Shown here piece by piece: positions 17,039 to 27,872 of a stretch of DNA of 64,000 nt; position 1 is the stretch's first letter, and the number at the start of each line of letters is the position of its first letter. Under the pieces are notes generated by a model. The model saw only the letters and a program-made list of their open reading frames with translations, did not search any database and was not told the origin of the DNA. The DNA lies in assembly GCF_900177745.1 (NCBI RefSeq), contig NZ_FXAR01000001.1, positions 372,001-436,000 of the forward strand. Reading direction: 5' to 3'. Source of the DNA: Corynebacterium pollutisoli. GTDB lineage: Bacteria; Actinomycetota; Actinomycetes; Mycobacteriales; Mycobacteriaceae. The position numbers and the translations under genes are program-made.

Positions 17039-18217
17039 GTGTCAGCACCCACCGTCACCACTGTGTCCGCTCCGAAAACCCGCCTACGCTGGCCCGATGT
17101 GGCCAAGGGCCTGTCGATTGTCGGCGTCGTGCTGCTGCACGTGAGCCTGGCCGTGCCCGAGGGCATGGAGACCACCGCCGCCCACATCAACCGCATCCTC
17201 GACCCCCTGCGGATGCCCCTGTTCTTCATGGTCAGCGGCTTCTTCTCGGCAAAGGTGTTCGGTTTCACATTCAAGGACCTCTTCCTCCGCCGGCTGTGGT
17301 TCTTCCTCGTTCCCTACGTGGTGTGGGTGCCCATCGAGCTGTGGTTCAAGTTCCGTGAGTGGAACCTGTACGACGGCAAGGAGATGCCGGGGATCTCCCG
17401 CTACATCGAGCACATCGTCGAGGGCCGGAACATGTACTGGTTCCTCTACGCCCTGGTGATCTTCAACATCGTCCTGTGGCTGACGCGGAAGCTGCCCTGG
17501 TGGGCGGGTGTTCTCGTCGGTTTCGCCCCGATCCTCATCCTGCCGCTTCACGCGGACCAGCACATGATCGGCAAGGCGGTGCTCTATCTGCCGGCGTTCC
17601 TCCTCGGCGCGCATCTGCGTCAGCACATCCGCCACTTCGCGGAGACGGCGACGAGCCTGCGTCACCTCACGCGCGGCACCATCCTCTATGCCGCGGGCTT
17701 CAGCCTGGCGGCGGTGTGGGCCTGGTGGAACACCGTCTCTGACGTGTCCTTCGCCTGGCCGCTGCCGTTCGCCGAGACGGTCGGCTTCGTCGACCTGCGG
17801 CTCATCGTCAACTCGTTCGTGCAGCTGCTCATGCTGCCGATGGCGGTCATCGTCGCGGTGCTGCTGGCCCGGACCCCGGTGGTGGTGGACGTGCTGTCCT
17901 TCCTCGGCCGGCACACCCTGGTCATCTACCTGGGCCATCCCATCGCTCTGACGGTGCTGTACCACTACAACATGCGTGGCTGGGATCTGCCGATCACCCG
18001 CGGCGCTGACAACGCCCTCCACGAGACGGCCCTGTGGATGACCATCGGCATGGTCATCTCCGCGCTCGGTTCCCTCGCACTGTGGCTGGTCACCCGCATC
18101 CCGTACGCCCGGTGGTCGGTCATGCCACCGCAGCTGGGGGCTGCTTATCGACGTCCCGCGAGCACCCGCGGCGAGACGATCGCCGCCACCACCACCGCGA
18201 GCGTCACCAGCAGGTAG
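17039..18217 (+). CDS. Acyltransferase family 3 membrane protein
   Basis: A 392-residue integral membrane protein of the acyltransferase-3 (OafA/YrhL) family. The diagnostic start WPDVAKGLSIVGVVLLHV holds a conserved His, and RMPLFFMVSGFFSAK is a second family block. About ten helices follow. Such enzymes O-acylate sugars or envelope polymers; the target is unknown. The GTG at 17039 is preferred over 17030 because GATGAGG lies eight bases before it. The C-terminal tail of about 30 residues is polar and lies over the end of the convergent mptC gene for 73 bases; one copy of the enriched 11-mer sits in that overlap. Confidence 0.88.
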   Translation: MSAPTVTTVSAPKTRLRWPDVAKGLSIVGVVLLHVSLAVPEGMETTAAHINRILDPLRMPLFFMVSGFFSAKVFGFTFKDLFLRRLWFFLVPYVVWVPIELWFKFREWNLYDGKEMPGISRYIEHIVEGRNMYWFLYALVIFNIVLWLTRKLPWWAGVLVGFAPILILPLHADQHMIGKAVLYLPAFLLGAHLRQHIRHFAETATSLRHLTRGTILYAAGFSLAAVWAWWNTVSDVSFAWPLPFAETVGFVDLRLIVNSFVQLLMLPMAVIVAVLLARTPVVVDVLSFLGRHTLVIYLGHPIALTVLYHYNMRGWDLPITRGADNALHETALWMTIGMVISALGSLALWLVTRIPYARWSVMPPQLGAAYRRPASTRGETIAATTTASVTSR

Positions 18218-19302
18218 GAGCTGCCCACCAGCTGCGCCCACCACGGCCAGGCGTGTTCCGCTCCGTGGTTGTTCGGCAGCAACCAGTGGGGGGAGGTGAA
18301 GACGGCCAGCAGGACGACCGCACCGAGAACCCGGCCGGGCCCGAGCAGCAGCGTCACCGCGACGGGGATGAGCCACACCCAGTGGTGGGACCACGACACC
18401 GGGGAGCACAGCAGCGCGGCGGTCGACGCCAGCAGGACGGTCGCGAGCGTGGTCTGCGCGCGCAGCATCGCCACGATGATGAGCCCGAGCGCCCCGATGA
18501 CCAGCACCAGCCACAGCAGGCGGTCAGCCTGTTCACCCGGCTCGGCGAGGCGGGCCAGGACGCCCCGGATCGACTGGTTGGAGGCGTAGGCCTCGCCGCC
18601 GATGCGCCCGGTGTCGGTGAGGGTGTCCAGCCAGTAGGTCCAGGAGTTGCGCCAGCTCACCAGGGCGGCGGCCAGGGTGAAGCCCACCCCGGACAGGAAG
18701 GTCACGGCCGCGTCCCGCCACTGCCGACGGACGAGGAAGACGAGGATGAACACCGCCGGGGTGAGCTTGATGGCGGCGGCCAGACCGATGAGCACGCCGC
18801 GCGGCAGCCACGGGCGGCGGGTGAGGGTGTCGGCGAGGACCAGCGCCATGAGGATGATGTTGATCTGCCCGAAGCCCAGGGTCTCCCGCACGGGTTCGGC
18901 GAGAAGCGCCAGCGGCAGGATCCAGGTGGCGACGACCCGGTGATTCACCCCGGGCACGGCGTGACGCAGGACGATGACGAGGCACCACCACAGCAGCACC
19001 GCCGAGGCGAGGGTCCAGCCCACGAGCGCCACTGGGTAGGGCACCAGGGCGACGGGGATGAACAGGATCGCCGCCAGCGGGGGATAGGTGAAGGGCAGCG
19101 TGATCCCGCCGACCTCGTAGGAGCGGGTGTAGAGGTTGTCGCCCTCGAGGAAGGCCCGCGCGCCCGCCCGGTAGACGTCGATGTCGATGGCGTAGCGCAG
19201 GGCGGGGCCGGCGTCGATGAGCCAGGGGAGCAGCGCCGCGACGGACGCGGCGACGGCGAGAACCACGGTGAGGGAACGGGCGGCAGGTGGGGCGTCGATC
19301 AC
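18145..19302 (-). CDS. mptC: GT-C alpha-(1->2)-mannosyltransferase (MptC type)
   Basis: A 385-residue polytopic glycosyltransferase of family GT87. An acidic pair just after the first helix (AIDIDVYRAGARAFLEG) is typical of the catalytic loop of GT-C enzymes using polyprenyl-phosphate mannose. About ten membrane helices follow. The C. glutamicum gene in this position (cg2393) adds alpha-1,2-mannose branches to lipomannan and lipoarabinomannan. GTG 19302 is preceded by a TATAGT -10 only seven bases away, so the mRNA is probably leaderless. Its 3' end overlaps the convergent acyltransferase gene by 73 bases. Confidence 0.85.
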   Translation of the reverse strand: MIDAPPAARSLTVVLAVAASVAALLPWLIDAGPALRYAIDIDVYRAGARAFLEGDNLYTRSYEVGGITLPFTYPPLAAILFIPVALVPYPVALVGWTLASAVLLWWCLVIVLRHAVPGVNHRVVATWILPLALLAEPVRETLGFGQINIILMALVLADTLTRRPWLPRGVLIGLAAAIKLTPAVFILVFLVRRQWRDAAVTFLSGVGFTLAAALVSWRNSWTYWLDTLTDTGRIGGEAYASNQSIRGVLARLAEPGEQADRLLWLVLVIGALGLIIVAMLRAQTTLATVLLASTAALLCSPVSWSHHWVWLIPVAVTLLLGPGRVLGAVVLLAVFTSPHWLLPNNHGAEHAWPWWAQLVGSSYLLVTLAVVVAAIVSPRVLAGRR

Positions 19303-19309
19303 GGAGAAG

Positions 19310-19315
19310 ACTATA
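19310..19315 (-). promoter_or_regulatory. -10 element of the leaderless mptC promoter
   Basis: On the minus strand TATAGT ends seven bases before the mptC GTG. The element is part of the palindrome ACTATATAGT, so it could in principle also serve the plus strand. Confidence 0.5.
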
Positions 19316-19318
19316 TAG

Positions 19319-21331
<2,013 letters not shown>

Positions 21332-21345
21332 CCCGCTGCTTGTCG

Positions 21346-21376
21346 ACGCCGCCTTCCCCGCCGGGGGAGGCGGCGT
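21346..21376. terminator. Terminator between aroG and pknL
   Basis: Arms ACGCCGCCT at 21346-21354 and AGGCGGCGT at 21368-21376 are perfectly complementary, and inner CCCC/GGGG pairs extend the stem. It lies between convergent genes and can serve both. Confidence 0.75.
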
Positions 21377-21385
21377 TCGTCGTTG

Positions 21386-23521
21386 TCAGAGGGTGAGGCG
21401 GACGGTGGAGTCGAGGCGGGCGTCGTCCCCGGCCGCGGGGCGCTGGCGGGTGACCACGGATGTCGCGTCGTCGTCGCGGATGTTGGCGCGCAGACCGACG
21501 GCGTCGAGGGCGTCGCGGGCCTGCCCGGCGGTCATGCCGACGACATCCGGGACGGTGACCCGACCGGCGAGGGTGAGGGTGACGTCGGCGTCCTCGGGGT
21601 CGACGATCTCCCCGGCGGAGGGGCTGGTGCGCACGACGGTGTCGGGGCTGGTGCCCACGGCACTGCGGTCGCGGCGCGTGTTGTCGACGGTGAAGCCTGC
21701 GGCGTTGAGGGCGGCGGTGGCGTCGGCCTCGGACATACCCTCCACGTCCGGGACGGTGAGCCCGCTGTTGACCACGAGGGAGACCTCGCTGCCGCGGGTG
21801 AGGGTGGTGCCCGGCTCGGGGGAGACGGCGAGCACCTGGCCGGTGGGGGCGTCGGCGTCGAAACGCTCCTCGACGCGGGCGATGGTGAGGTCGAGCTCGG
21901 CGAGACGGGTCTCCGCCTCCGCGAGCGGGATGCCGACGATCGCGGGCACCTGGATCGGCTCCGGCCCGCGGGAGAGGTGGACGGTGACGGTGGAGCCGAT
22001 GAGTACGGCCTCCCCGACATCCGGGTCGGTCTCCGCGACGCGCCCCTCGGCGACATCGGCGGACCACACGGGATCCCCGGTGGTCACCGACAGGGTGCGC
22101 TCGGCGGCGGCCGCCTGGTAGGAGAGGATGTCCATGCCCTGCGGGTCCGGGACGGTGGGACGGCCCTGGGAGACCAGGACCGTCACCTCGTTGCCGCGGA
22201 CGACCTTCTCCCCGTCGGCGGGCTCGGTGCCGGCGATGAGGTCGGCGGGGACCTCGTCGTGGTAGACGATCTCGGTCACGGCCCGAAACCCGGCGTCCTC
22301 CACGGTGGCGACGGCGGCCGTGCGGTCCATGCCGAGCACCTGCGGGATCTCCCCGTAGCGGCCGGAGCCGAACCACCACGCGCCGATGGCGATGGCGGTG
22401 GTGAGCAGGGCGATGACGAGCAGCCACACGACCAGGCCGACCTTGGAGCGGTTGCTCACCGGTGCCGGCTGCTCGACCGGCTCCTCGGGGATGCGCGCCG
22501 GGACGGGGGCCTGTGCGGGTGGTTCGATGGGCGGCTGGATCGGTTCGTGGACGCGGGTCTCGGTGACCGGGGGAGCCTCGGTGATCTCGGTGACCATGGT
22601 CGGCGGGCCGACGAGGTCGGTGATGTCGGTGGGCACGGCGGCCGCGCGGGTGGCCGCCGAGTTCTGGGGGATGGGCACCGTGAACGACGGCAGCTCCAGC
22701 TCCCCGGCGACATCGTCGAGTGCAGCGAGGAACTCCGCGGCGTCGGCGAAACGGTCCTGCGGGTCGCGCGCGGTGGCGGTGGCCACGAGGGCGTCGACAA
22801 GCGGGGGGACGCCGTCGATGCGGGAGCTGGGGGCGGGGACGTCGTCCTCGAGACGTCGATAAGCATGGTCCAGCGGGGTGTCACCGGAAAAGGGCGTGGT
22901 GCCGGTGAGCAGCTCGAACAGGACGATGCCGGCGGAGTAGACGTCGGAGGCGGGTGTGATGTCGGAGCCGTCGACCTGCTCGGGGGAGAGGTAGGCGGCG
23001 GTGCCGACGATCTGCGAGGTGGTCGACGCGGCGGCCGCGGCACGCACGAGGCCGAAGTCGGCGAGCTTGACGCGGTGATCACCGTTGATGAGGACGTTGT
23101 CCGGTTTGATGTCGCGGTGGACCAGACCGGAGGCGTGCGCCACTGACAGTCCGGTGAGCACCGACCGCAGCACCGCGGCCGCGGCGTGCGGGGGCATGGG
23201 GCCACGCTCGGCGAGCAGCTCCCGGAGGGTGCCGCCGGTGATGAGCTCCATGATGAGGTAGAGGTGGTCGCCGTCGGAGCCGAAGTCGTAGACGTTGACG
23301 AGGTTCGGGTGGTTGAGCTGCGCCATGGCGCGGGCCTCACGGCGGAACCGCTGCCGGAAGACGGGGTCGGCGATGTACTTCTCGTCGAGGACCTTCGCCG
23401 CCACCGCCCGGCCGAGACGCAGATCCACGCAGCGCCAGACCATGGACATGCCACCGCGGGCGATCGGGTGATCGATGCGGTAACGGTCCTCGAGGAGGTC
23501 TCCCACTGCCAGTTGAGCCAT
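21386..23521 (-). CDS. pknL: PASTA-domain Ser/Thr protein kinase PknL
   Basis: A 711-residue membrane kinase. The kinase domain (about residues 14-270) shows the Gly loop IARGGMSMVW, the ATP lysine in VAAKVL, catalytic HRDIKPDN, ADFGLVRA and the activation-segment end GTAAYLSPEQV. A Pro-rich juxtamembrane region leads to one transmembrane helix (VGLVVWLLVIALLTTAIAIG, near residue 370). Five PASTA repeats then extend outside the cell and probably sense muropeptides. The ATG at 23521 starts at MAQLAVGDLLEDRY, matching other PknL; a longer GTG-started version adds an unconserved stretch. Its neighbour across the divergent promoter is the gene for a PknL-substrate-like DNA-binding protein. Confidence 0.95.
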   Translation of the reverse strand: MAQLAVGDLLEDRYRIDHPIARGGMSMVWRCVDLRLGRAVAAKVLDEKYIADPVFRQRFRREARAMAQLNHPNLVNVYDFGSDGDHLYLIMELITGGTLRELLAERGPMPPHAAAAVLRSVLTGLSVAHASGLVHRDIKPDNVLINGDHRVKLADFGLVRAAAAASTTSQIVGTAAYLSPEQVDGSDITPASDVYSAGIVLFELLTGTTPFSGDTPLDHAYRRLEDDVPAPSSRIDGVPPLVDALVATATARDPQDRFADAAEFLAALDDVAGELELPSFTVPIPQNSAATRAAAVPTDITDLVGPPTMVTEITEAPPVTETRVHEPIQPPIEPPAQAPVPARIPEEPVEQPAPVSNRSKVGLVVWLLVIALLTTAIAIGAWWFGSGRYGEIPQVLGMDRTAAVATVEDAGFRAVTEIVYHDEVPADLIAGTEPADGEKVVRGNEVTVLVSQGRPTVPDPQGMDILSYQAAAAERTLSVTTGDPVWSADVAEGRVAETDPDVGEAVLIGSTVTVHLSRGPEPIQVPAIVGIPLAEAETRLAELDLTIARVEERFDADAPTGQVLAVSPEPGTTLTRGSEVSLVVNSGLTVPDVEGMSEADATAALNAAGFTVDNTRRDRSAVGTSPDTVVRTSPSAGEIVDPEDADVTLTLAGRVTVPDVVGMTAGQARDALDAVGLRANIRDDDATSVVTRQRPAAGDDARLDSTVRLTL

Positions 23522-23570
23522 GCGAACCAGTATGGTCCACACGCGGGTGCCCACGCCAACGCAGGGCGTC

Positions 23571-23576
23571 TAGAGT
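23571..23576 (+). promoter_or_regulatory. -10 element of the leaderless Rv2175c-type gene
   Basis: TAGAGT ends seven bases before the GTG at 23584, and there is no ribosome-binding site. Confidence 0.5.
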
Positions 23577-23583
23577 GGAGCGC

Positions 23584-23955
23584 GTGATTGAGAACGACAT
23601 CCCCCTGGAGACCCTGCTGGCCGACGAGCCGATGCTCACCCTGCCGGAGACCGCCGACCGCCTCGGCGTGGTGATCACCCGCGTGCACGACCTGCTGGCG
23701 GCGAAGAAGCTCATCGCCCACGTCATCGACGGCAAGCGGCACGTCCCGGAGGCACTGTTCCACGAGGGGTCCGACACGACCGGCAAGTACGTGCCCGGTC
23801 TGCTCACCCTCCTCGCCGACGGCGGCTACTCCGACGAGGAGATCCTGCGCTACCTGTTCACCGAGGATGAGACTCTGCCGGGGCGTCCGGTCGACGCTCT
23901 GCACGGTCAGCTGGCCCGTGAGGTCCTGCGCCGGGCGCAGGCCATGGCCCTCTGA
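23584..23955 (+). CDS. Rv2175c-type winged-helix DNA-binding protein, likely PknL substrate
   Basis: A 123-residue protein. In the family an N-terminal segment is phosphorylated by PknL, a helix-turn-helix follows (LPETADRLGVVITRVHDLLAAKKL, about residues 20-43), and a helical C-terminal domain ends the protein. In M. tuberculosis Rv2175c is phosphorylated by PknL, which reduces DNA binding; that role is inferred here from similarity and from the divergent pknL. The GTG at 23584 has a leaderless promoter. The last 98 bases overlap the 3' end of convergent mptA. Confidence 0.85.
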   Translation: MIENDIPLETLLADEPMLTLPETADRLGVVITRVHDLLAAKKLIAHVIDGKRHVPEALFHEGSDTTGKYVPGLLTLLADGGYSDEEILRYLFTEDETLPGRPVDALHGQLAREVLRRAQAMAL

Positions 23956-25375
23956 TCTCCTTCCCGAAGACCCAGTCGGTGAGCACCCAGGCGAGCACGA
24001 ACACGCCCGCCATCCACCACGTGTTGTAAAGCTGGTGGTTGCCGCTGCCCGTGAAGGACAGGGTGACCACAATGGAGGCACCCACCGCCAGGCGCAGCAC
24101 CCACTCCGGCGGACGGACGGTACCGACGAGGGTGATCACCGACGCGTAGTACCAGGGCAGCGTCACCGAATTGAAGACGAACGCCACCTGGTAGGCCAGA
24201 GCGGTGCCGGCGAGGGCTCGCCGGGTGGTGTGGCGGAACATCCACCACACGACGACCAGCCCGGCGAGCATGAGGACCATGGAGATGCTGCGCAGCACGC
24301 CCAGGGCGGTGTTGTACTCGAAACCGGTGTCGACGACCTGCACCACCCACGTGATGCCGCTGGCCAGCAGGGACGGCAGGGCCAGCGGGTTGATCACCTT
24401 CGAGTTGCCGGAGATCTCCGACAGCCAGCCCCACGAGGAGCCGGACAGCCACGTCACCGCAGCGACCACCGCGAGCGTCTCGACGAGCCCCACGAAACCC
24501 GTCACCACGAACGCCAGGAAGCGGTGCATGTGGCGGGAATAATGGTGGGTGGCCATCCACACGACGAACGGCAGCGCGATCGCGGCCGTCGCCTTGAGGG
24601 AGACAGCCACCGCGATGAGCGCCACGCCGAGCAGGAAGCGCTTGTGCAGGCAGGCGAGCAGGCCGACGGAGACGAGCCCCACCATGACCGACTCGTTGTG
24701 CATGCCGCCGACCATGTGGAGGATCATCACGGGATTGGCCACACCCAGCCACAGCGCGAGCGCCGGGTCGCCCCCGAGGGCGCGGGCGATCCGCGGTACC
24801 GCCCAGGCGATGGCCGCGAAGCCGAGGACCGAGATGAGCTTGTACACGATGACCCCGGCCGTGACGTTGTCGCCCACCAGCCGGGTCACCCCCTCGCCGA
24901 TCCACAGGTGCAGCGGGCCGTAGGGGGTGGTGGTGTTGCGCCAGTCGTGGGAGACCTCGAGCAGGTACGGACCCGGGTTGACGGCCGCGCCCTGCGTGTA
25001 CGGGTCGTAGCCGTCGCGCAGCATCGCTCCCTGCATGAGATAGGAGTAGACGTCGCGCGAGAGCATCGGGGCGGCGGGGAGGAGCGGCAGGATCCACACC
25101 CAGAGGGATTTACGGACATGCTTCTCGACGCCCGGTCGGCCCCGCAGCACGTGACGTCGCCCGAGGACGACCCAGCCGGCGAGGAGGAAGGCGACGCCCG
25201 CCCAGAACACCACGTTGGAGATGCCCGCCCCGCGGCCGTAGGCCAGGAAATCGAGGTCGAGGGCCTCCAGGACGCCACCCCGGTTGCGGGTGGCACCGCC
25301 GCCGAAGGATCCCAGGAGCAGCAGCAGCGAGCCGATGAGCCCGAGGGACAGGGCGGAGGGCAGCCGGATGACCAT
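23858..25375 (-). CDS. mptA: GT-C alpha-(1->6)-mannopyranosyltransferase MptA
   Basis: A 505-residue polytopic GT-C enzyme that extends the alpha-1,6-mannan backbone of lipomannan with polyprenyl-phosphate mannose. The loop after the second helix contains SRDVYSYLMQG with the catalytic-type acidic residue, followed by GYDPYTQG; about twelve helices are visible. The ATG at 25375 shares one base with the idsA stop, so both come from one transcript, which pairs prenyl-carrier synthesis with its user. The last 35 residues are polar and GC-rich and cover the end of the convergent Rv2175c-type gene, so this tail may be species-specific. Confidence 0.92.
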   Translation of the reverse strand: MVIRLPSALSLGLIGSLLLLLGSFGGGATRNRGGVLEALDLDFLAYGRGAGISNVVFWAGVAFLLAGWVVLGRRHVLRGRPGVEKHVRKSLWVWILPLLPAAPMLSRDVYSYLMQGAMLRDGYDPYTQGAAVNPGPYLLEVSHDWRNTTTPYGPLHLWIGEGVTRLVGDNVTAGVIVYKLISVLGFAAIAWAVPRIARALGGDPALALWLGVANPVMILHMVGGMHNESVMVGLVSVGLLACLHKRFLLGVALIAVAVSLKATAAIALPFVVWMATHHYSRHMHRFLAFVVTGFVGLVETLAVVAAVTWLSGSSWGWLSEISGNSKVINPLALPSLLASGITWVVQVVDTGFEYNTALGVLRSISMVLMLAGLVVVWWMFRHTTRRALAGTALAYQVAFVFNSVTLPWYYASVITLVGTVRPPEWVLRLAVGASIVVTLSFTGSGNHQLYNTWWMAGVFVLAWVLTDWVFGKEIRGPWPAPGAGPHGPADRAERRPDAPAESHPR

Positions 25376-26472
25376 CAGCGTCGGCGGGCCGTGGCGCGGT
25401 GCGCGAGATCGGTGAGGGTGGCCGTGACCTCCGGAGAGGTGCCGACGGCGGCCAGATGGGCCAGGCCGGAGGCGGTGAGGGCGGAGATGCGCTCCTCGAG
25501 GGCCTCGACGGCGCCGGTCTCCGCGATGATCTGCGCCAGACGGGCGATCTCCGCGGGGTCGGAGGTGGTGCCGATGCCGCGGCGCAGTTCGGCGGCGGCG
25601 GCCGGGTCGCGTTCGTCGGCACGCTGCAGGGCGGTGGCCAGCAGGACGGTGCGCTTGCCCTCCCGCAGGTCGTCGCCCGCCGGCTTGCCGGTGACCTCCG
25701 GGTCGCCGTAGACGCCGAGTTCGTCGTCCCGCAGCTGGAAGGCGATGCCGATGTCGCGGCCGTAACCGCGGAAGGCGTCGATGGTGGCCTGGTCCGCGCC
25801 CGCGATCGCCGCGCCCAGGTGGAGCGGGCGTTCGATGGTGTAGGCGGCGGTCTTGAAACGGTTGACCGAGTCCGCGAGCTCGATGTCCTCGTCGCCCGTG
25901 GCCTCCAGGGAGATGTCGAGCAGCTGGCCCCCGATGACCTCGGTACGCATGGCCCGCCAGGGTTCGCGTGCCCGCTGCAGGGCCGCGACCGACAGCCCGG
26001 AGTCCTGCAGCATGTCCTCGGCCCATACCAGGGCCAGATCGCCGACCAGGATGGCGACGGACTCACCGAAGTGCGCCGGGTCACCGGCCCAGCCGTTGTC
26101 GCCGTGCACCTTTTCGACGGCCCGGTGCACCGTCGGGTTGCCGCGCCGGGTGTCGGAGGCGTCGATGATGTCGTCGTGGATGAGGGCGCAGCCCTGGATG
26201 AACTCCAGGGAGGCGGCGGCGCGCAGCATCGCCGCCGGGTCCTCATCCGTCTCGAGTCCGCCGCCGCCGACGAAGCCAGCCCAGGCGTAGAGCGGACGAA
26301 TGCGCTTCCCGCCGTCGAGGACGAAGGACTCCAGGTGGGAGACCGCCCTGGTCACCGGGCCGCCGATGGCGGCGACCTGCGCCCGGCGGGAGTCGATGAA
26401 GCGGGCGAGCTCGTCGCGGGCCGCGGCGGGAACTTGGTCGAGGGTCAGGGTCTGAATGTCCTGGGTGGTCAA
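25375..26472 (-). CDS. idsA: Polyprenyl (geranylgeranyl-type) diphosphate synthase
   Basis: A 365-residue trans-prenyltransferase that condenses IPP with allylic diphosphates to C15-C20 products. The first Asp-rich motif is ALIHDDIIDASD near residue 100 and the second is FQLRDDELGVYGDPEVTGKP near residue 245; GGKRIRPLYAW is the IPP-binding block near residue 54. It begins with TTG at 26472, which has GAAGGA about nine bases upstream; no ATG or GTG fits the conserved N-terminus. It overlaps mptA by one base. The chain length of the product is inferred from the C. glutamicum orthologue. Confidence 0.92.
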   Translation of the reverse strand: MTTQDIQTLTLDQVPAAARDELARFIDSRRAQVAAIGGPVTRAVSHLESFVLDGGKRIRPLYAWAGFVGGGGLETDEDPAAMLRAAASLEFIQGCALIHDDIIDASDTRRGNPTVHRAVEKVHGDNGWAGDPAHFGESVAILVGDLALVWAEDMLQDSGLSVAALQRAREPWRAMRTEVIGGQLLDISLEATGDEDIELADSVNRFKTAAYTIERPLHLGAAIAGADQATIDAFRGYGRDIGIAFQLRDDELGVYGDPEVTGKPAGDDLREGKRTVLLATALQRADERDPAAAAELRRGIGTTSDPAEIARLAQIIAETGAVEALEERISALTASGLAHLAAVGTSPEVTATLTDLAHRATARRR

Positions 26473-26529
26473 CGCGGGTGATCCTTCAGTCGGACGGGGT
26501 GGGTACGAGTATCAACGATACCCAGTGCC

Positions 26530-27120
26530 CTACCGGGGCTGGTCCACCACGGCGGGCTTCTCCACCATCCCGGGCAGGGGCAACGGGACGGACAGCACCG
26601 CGAAGGGGCGGGCGTCGCCGTCGAAGAAGAAGTCCCGCAGCTCGTCGCGGAAGCCCATGGAACGGTAGAGGGAGAAGGCGTTGTTCGCCTCGTCCTCGAC
26701 CTCGGGGGTGGAGAGCATGGCGTTGCCGGCGGGGGCGAGCCACAGCAGCTGGGAGAGCAGCAGGCGGCCGATGCCGCGGCCCTGCTGGGATGGGTCGACG
26801 TGGATCTCCGCCACCTCGAAGTAGTCGCGCATGAGCATGAGCTGGCGGGTGTCCGGGCCGCCCCCCTCCCGGAATCCGCGGCGGACCTGCCGGTCCCACC
26901 ACATGTCGGGGGCACCGATGTAGCCGTAGGCCACGCCGAGGACGGTGTCGTGTTCGAGTGCCACGAGGGCGGTGAAGCCGGGCTGCATGATCTCCTGGCG
27001 CCACACGGCGATGCGGCCGGCGCGGATGCTCGGGTCGTAGCCCATCGCCTCGATGTAGAGGTCGACGAGCTGCGGGGCCAGGACGGCGAATTCAGGTCCG
27101 GACAACCGGCGGATCTCCAT
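26530..27120 (-). CDS. GNAT-family N-acetyltransferase
   Basis: A 196-residue GNAT protein. The acetyl-CoA loop is visible as VDPSQQGRGIGRLLLSQLL near residue 110, followed by a SLYRSMGF motif typical of the fourth GNAT block. The substrate is unknown. The ATG at 27120 (MEIRRLSGPEF) and a GTG two codons upstream are both possible. The stop is about 58 bases before idsA on the same strand, so cotranscription is possible. Confidence 0.85.
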   Translation of the reverse strand: MEIRRLSGPEFAVLAPQLVDLYIEAMGYDPSIRAGRIAVWRQEIMQPGFTALVALEHDTVLGVAYGYIGAPDMWWDRQVRRGFREGGGPDTRQLMLMRDYFEVAEIHVDPSQQGRGIGRLLLSQLLWLAPAGNAMLSTPEVEDEANNAFSLYRSMGFRDELRDFFFDGDARPFAVLSVPLPLPGMVEKPAVVDQPR

Positions 27121-27235
27121 GGTCACACCACCACTGAACCAGAAGTGGGGCCGGTGGTGGGGGACTGGTGGGCGGCGCGGGGTGCGGTGTTCGAACGCGG
27201 CGGTCCGCTCTGCGTGGGAAAGATGCAGTTCACCG

Positions 27236-27264
27236 TTGACGTGTTCGAATGGCTGTTCTATAAT
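27236..27264 (+). promoter_or_regulatory. Near-consensus promoter with LexA-like box in the spacer
   Basis: TTGACG at 27236-27241 and TATAAT at 27259-27264 are spaced by exactly 17 bases, the best sigma-A promoter in the window. The 16-mer TCGAATGGCTGTTCTA at 27245-27260 fits the corynebacterial SOS box TCGAACANNTGTTCGA in 11 of 14 defined positions and covers the spacer and the start of the -10, where a repressor would block polymerase. It drives the HEPN gene. Confidence 0.65.
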
Positions 27265-27353
27265 GGGGGTGTGGTGTTCGAGGTTGGTTCTAAGGTGACG
27301 GCATCACGGAAAGCAGTTCGGTGAACAAGGAGTAAGGAAGGGAGTTGGTTCCG

Positions 27354-27785
27354 ATGGCACAGATCATTTCAGCAACGACGAGGTTTGCCGGGGCGGGCGC
27401 TGGTACGCGTCGGGCCGACTTCATTCTCAAGGCGCGGGCCCTGCTGGCGCAGGCCGTGGAACACCGGAAAGCGGGGGACTGGGACCTCGCCCTCGAGGCG
27501 GCCTTCCAGGCGGCCCTGCGCACCGCAGGCGCGCGGATCTCGGCGTCGGCGCTGGCGGGCCGTCGTCGCCGCCCGAGCAATGCGTGGGAGCAGCTGCGGC
27601 TGGTGGACGAGGACGGTGCGCGGTGGGCGGCCGAGTTCGCCCAGTACTCCCGTCTCCGTTCCCGAGTGTCCTCCGGACTGGAGCGCTCCATCGACCACGC
27701 GGTGGTCAACCGGATCATGGATCTGGCCGCCGAGTTCCTCGCCGAGGTGGAGGAGGAGGCGGGCTGGCTGCCGGCCGCCGCGTAA
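27354..27785 (+). CDS. SAV_6107-family HEPN-domain protein, probably SOS-controlled
   Basis: A 143-residue, mostly helical protein that I assign to the SAV_6107 HEPN family of actinobacteria. A basic N-terminus precedes helices with KARALLAQAVEHRKAGDWDLALEAAF. Classical HEPN RNases carry R-X4-6-H; the nearest candidates here are the RLRSRVSSGLERSIDHAV segment and the first helix, so RNase activity cannot be asserted. ATG 27354 has AAGGAAGGGAG upstream. Its promoter holds a LexA-like box, and I recall the C. glutamicum counterpart (cg2381) as part of the LexA regulon. A role in the DNA-damage response is inferred. Confidence 0.78.
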   Translation: MAQIISATTRFAGAGAGTRRADFILKARALLAQAVEHRKAGDWDLALEAAFQAALRTAGARISASALAGRRRRPSNAWEQLRLVDEDGARWAAEFAQYSRLRSRVSSGLERSIDHAVVNRIMDLAAEFLAEVEEEAGWLPAAA

Positions 27786-27872
27786 CAGGGTTGGCATTGG
27801 CGGGAACAATCCCGATAGTCTGGGCGTTAAATCAGTAGACAGGTAAAACCCCAGCGATATCCGGGAGGAACA

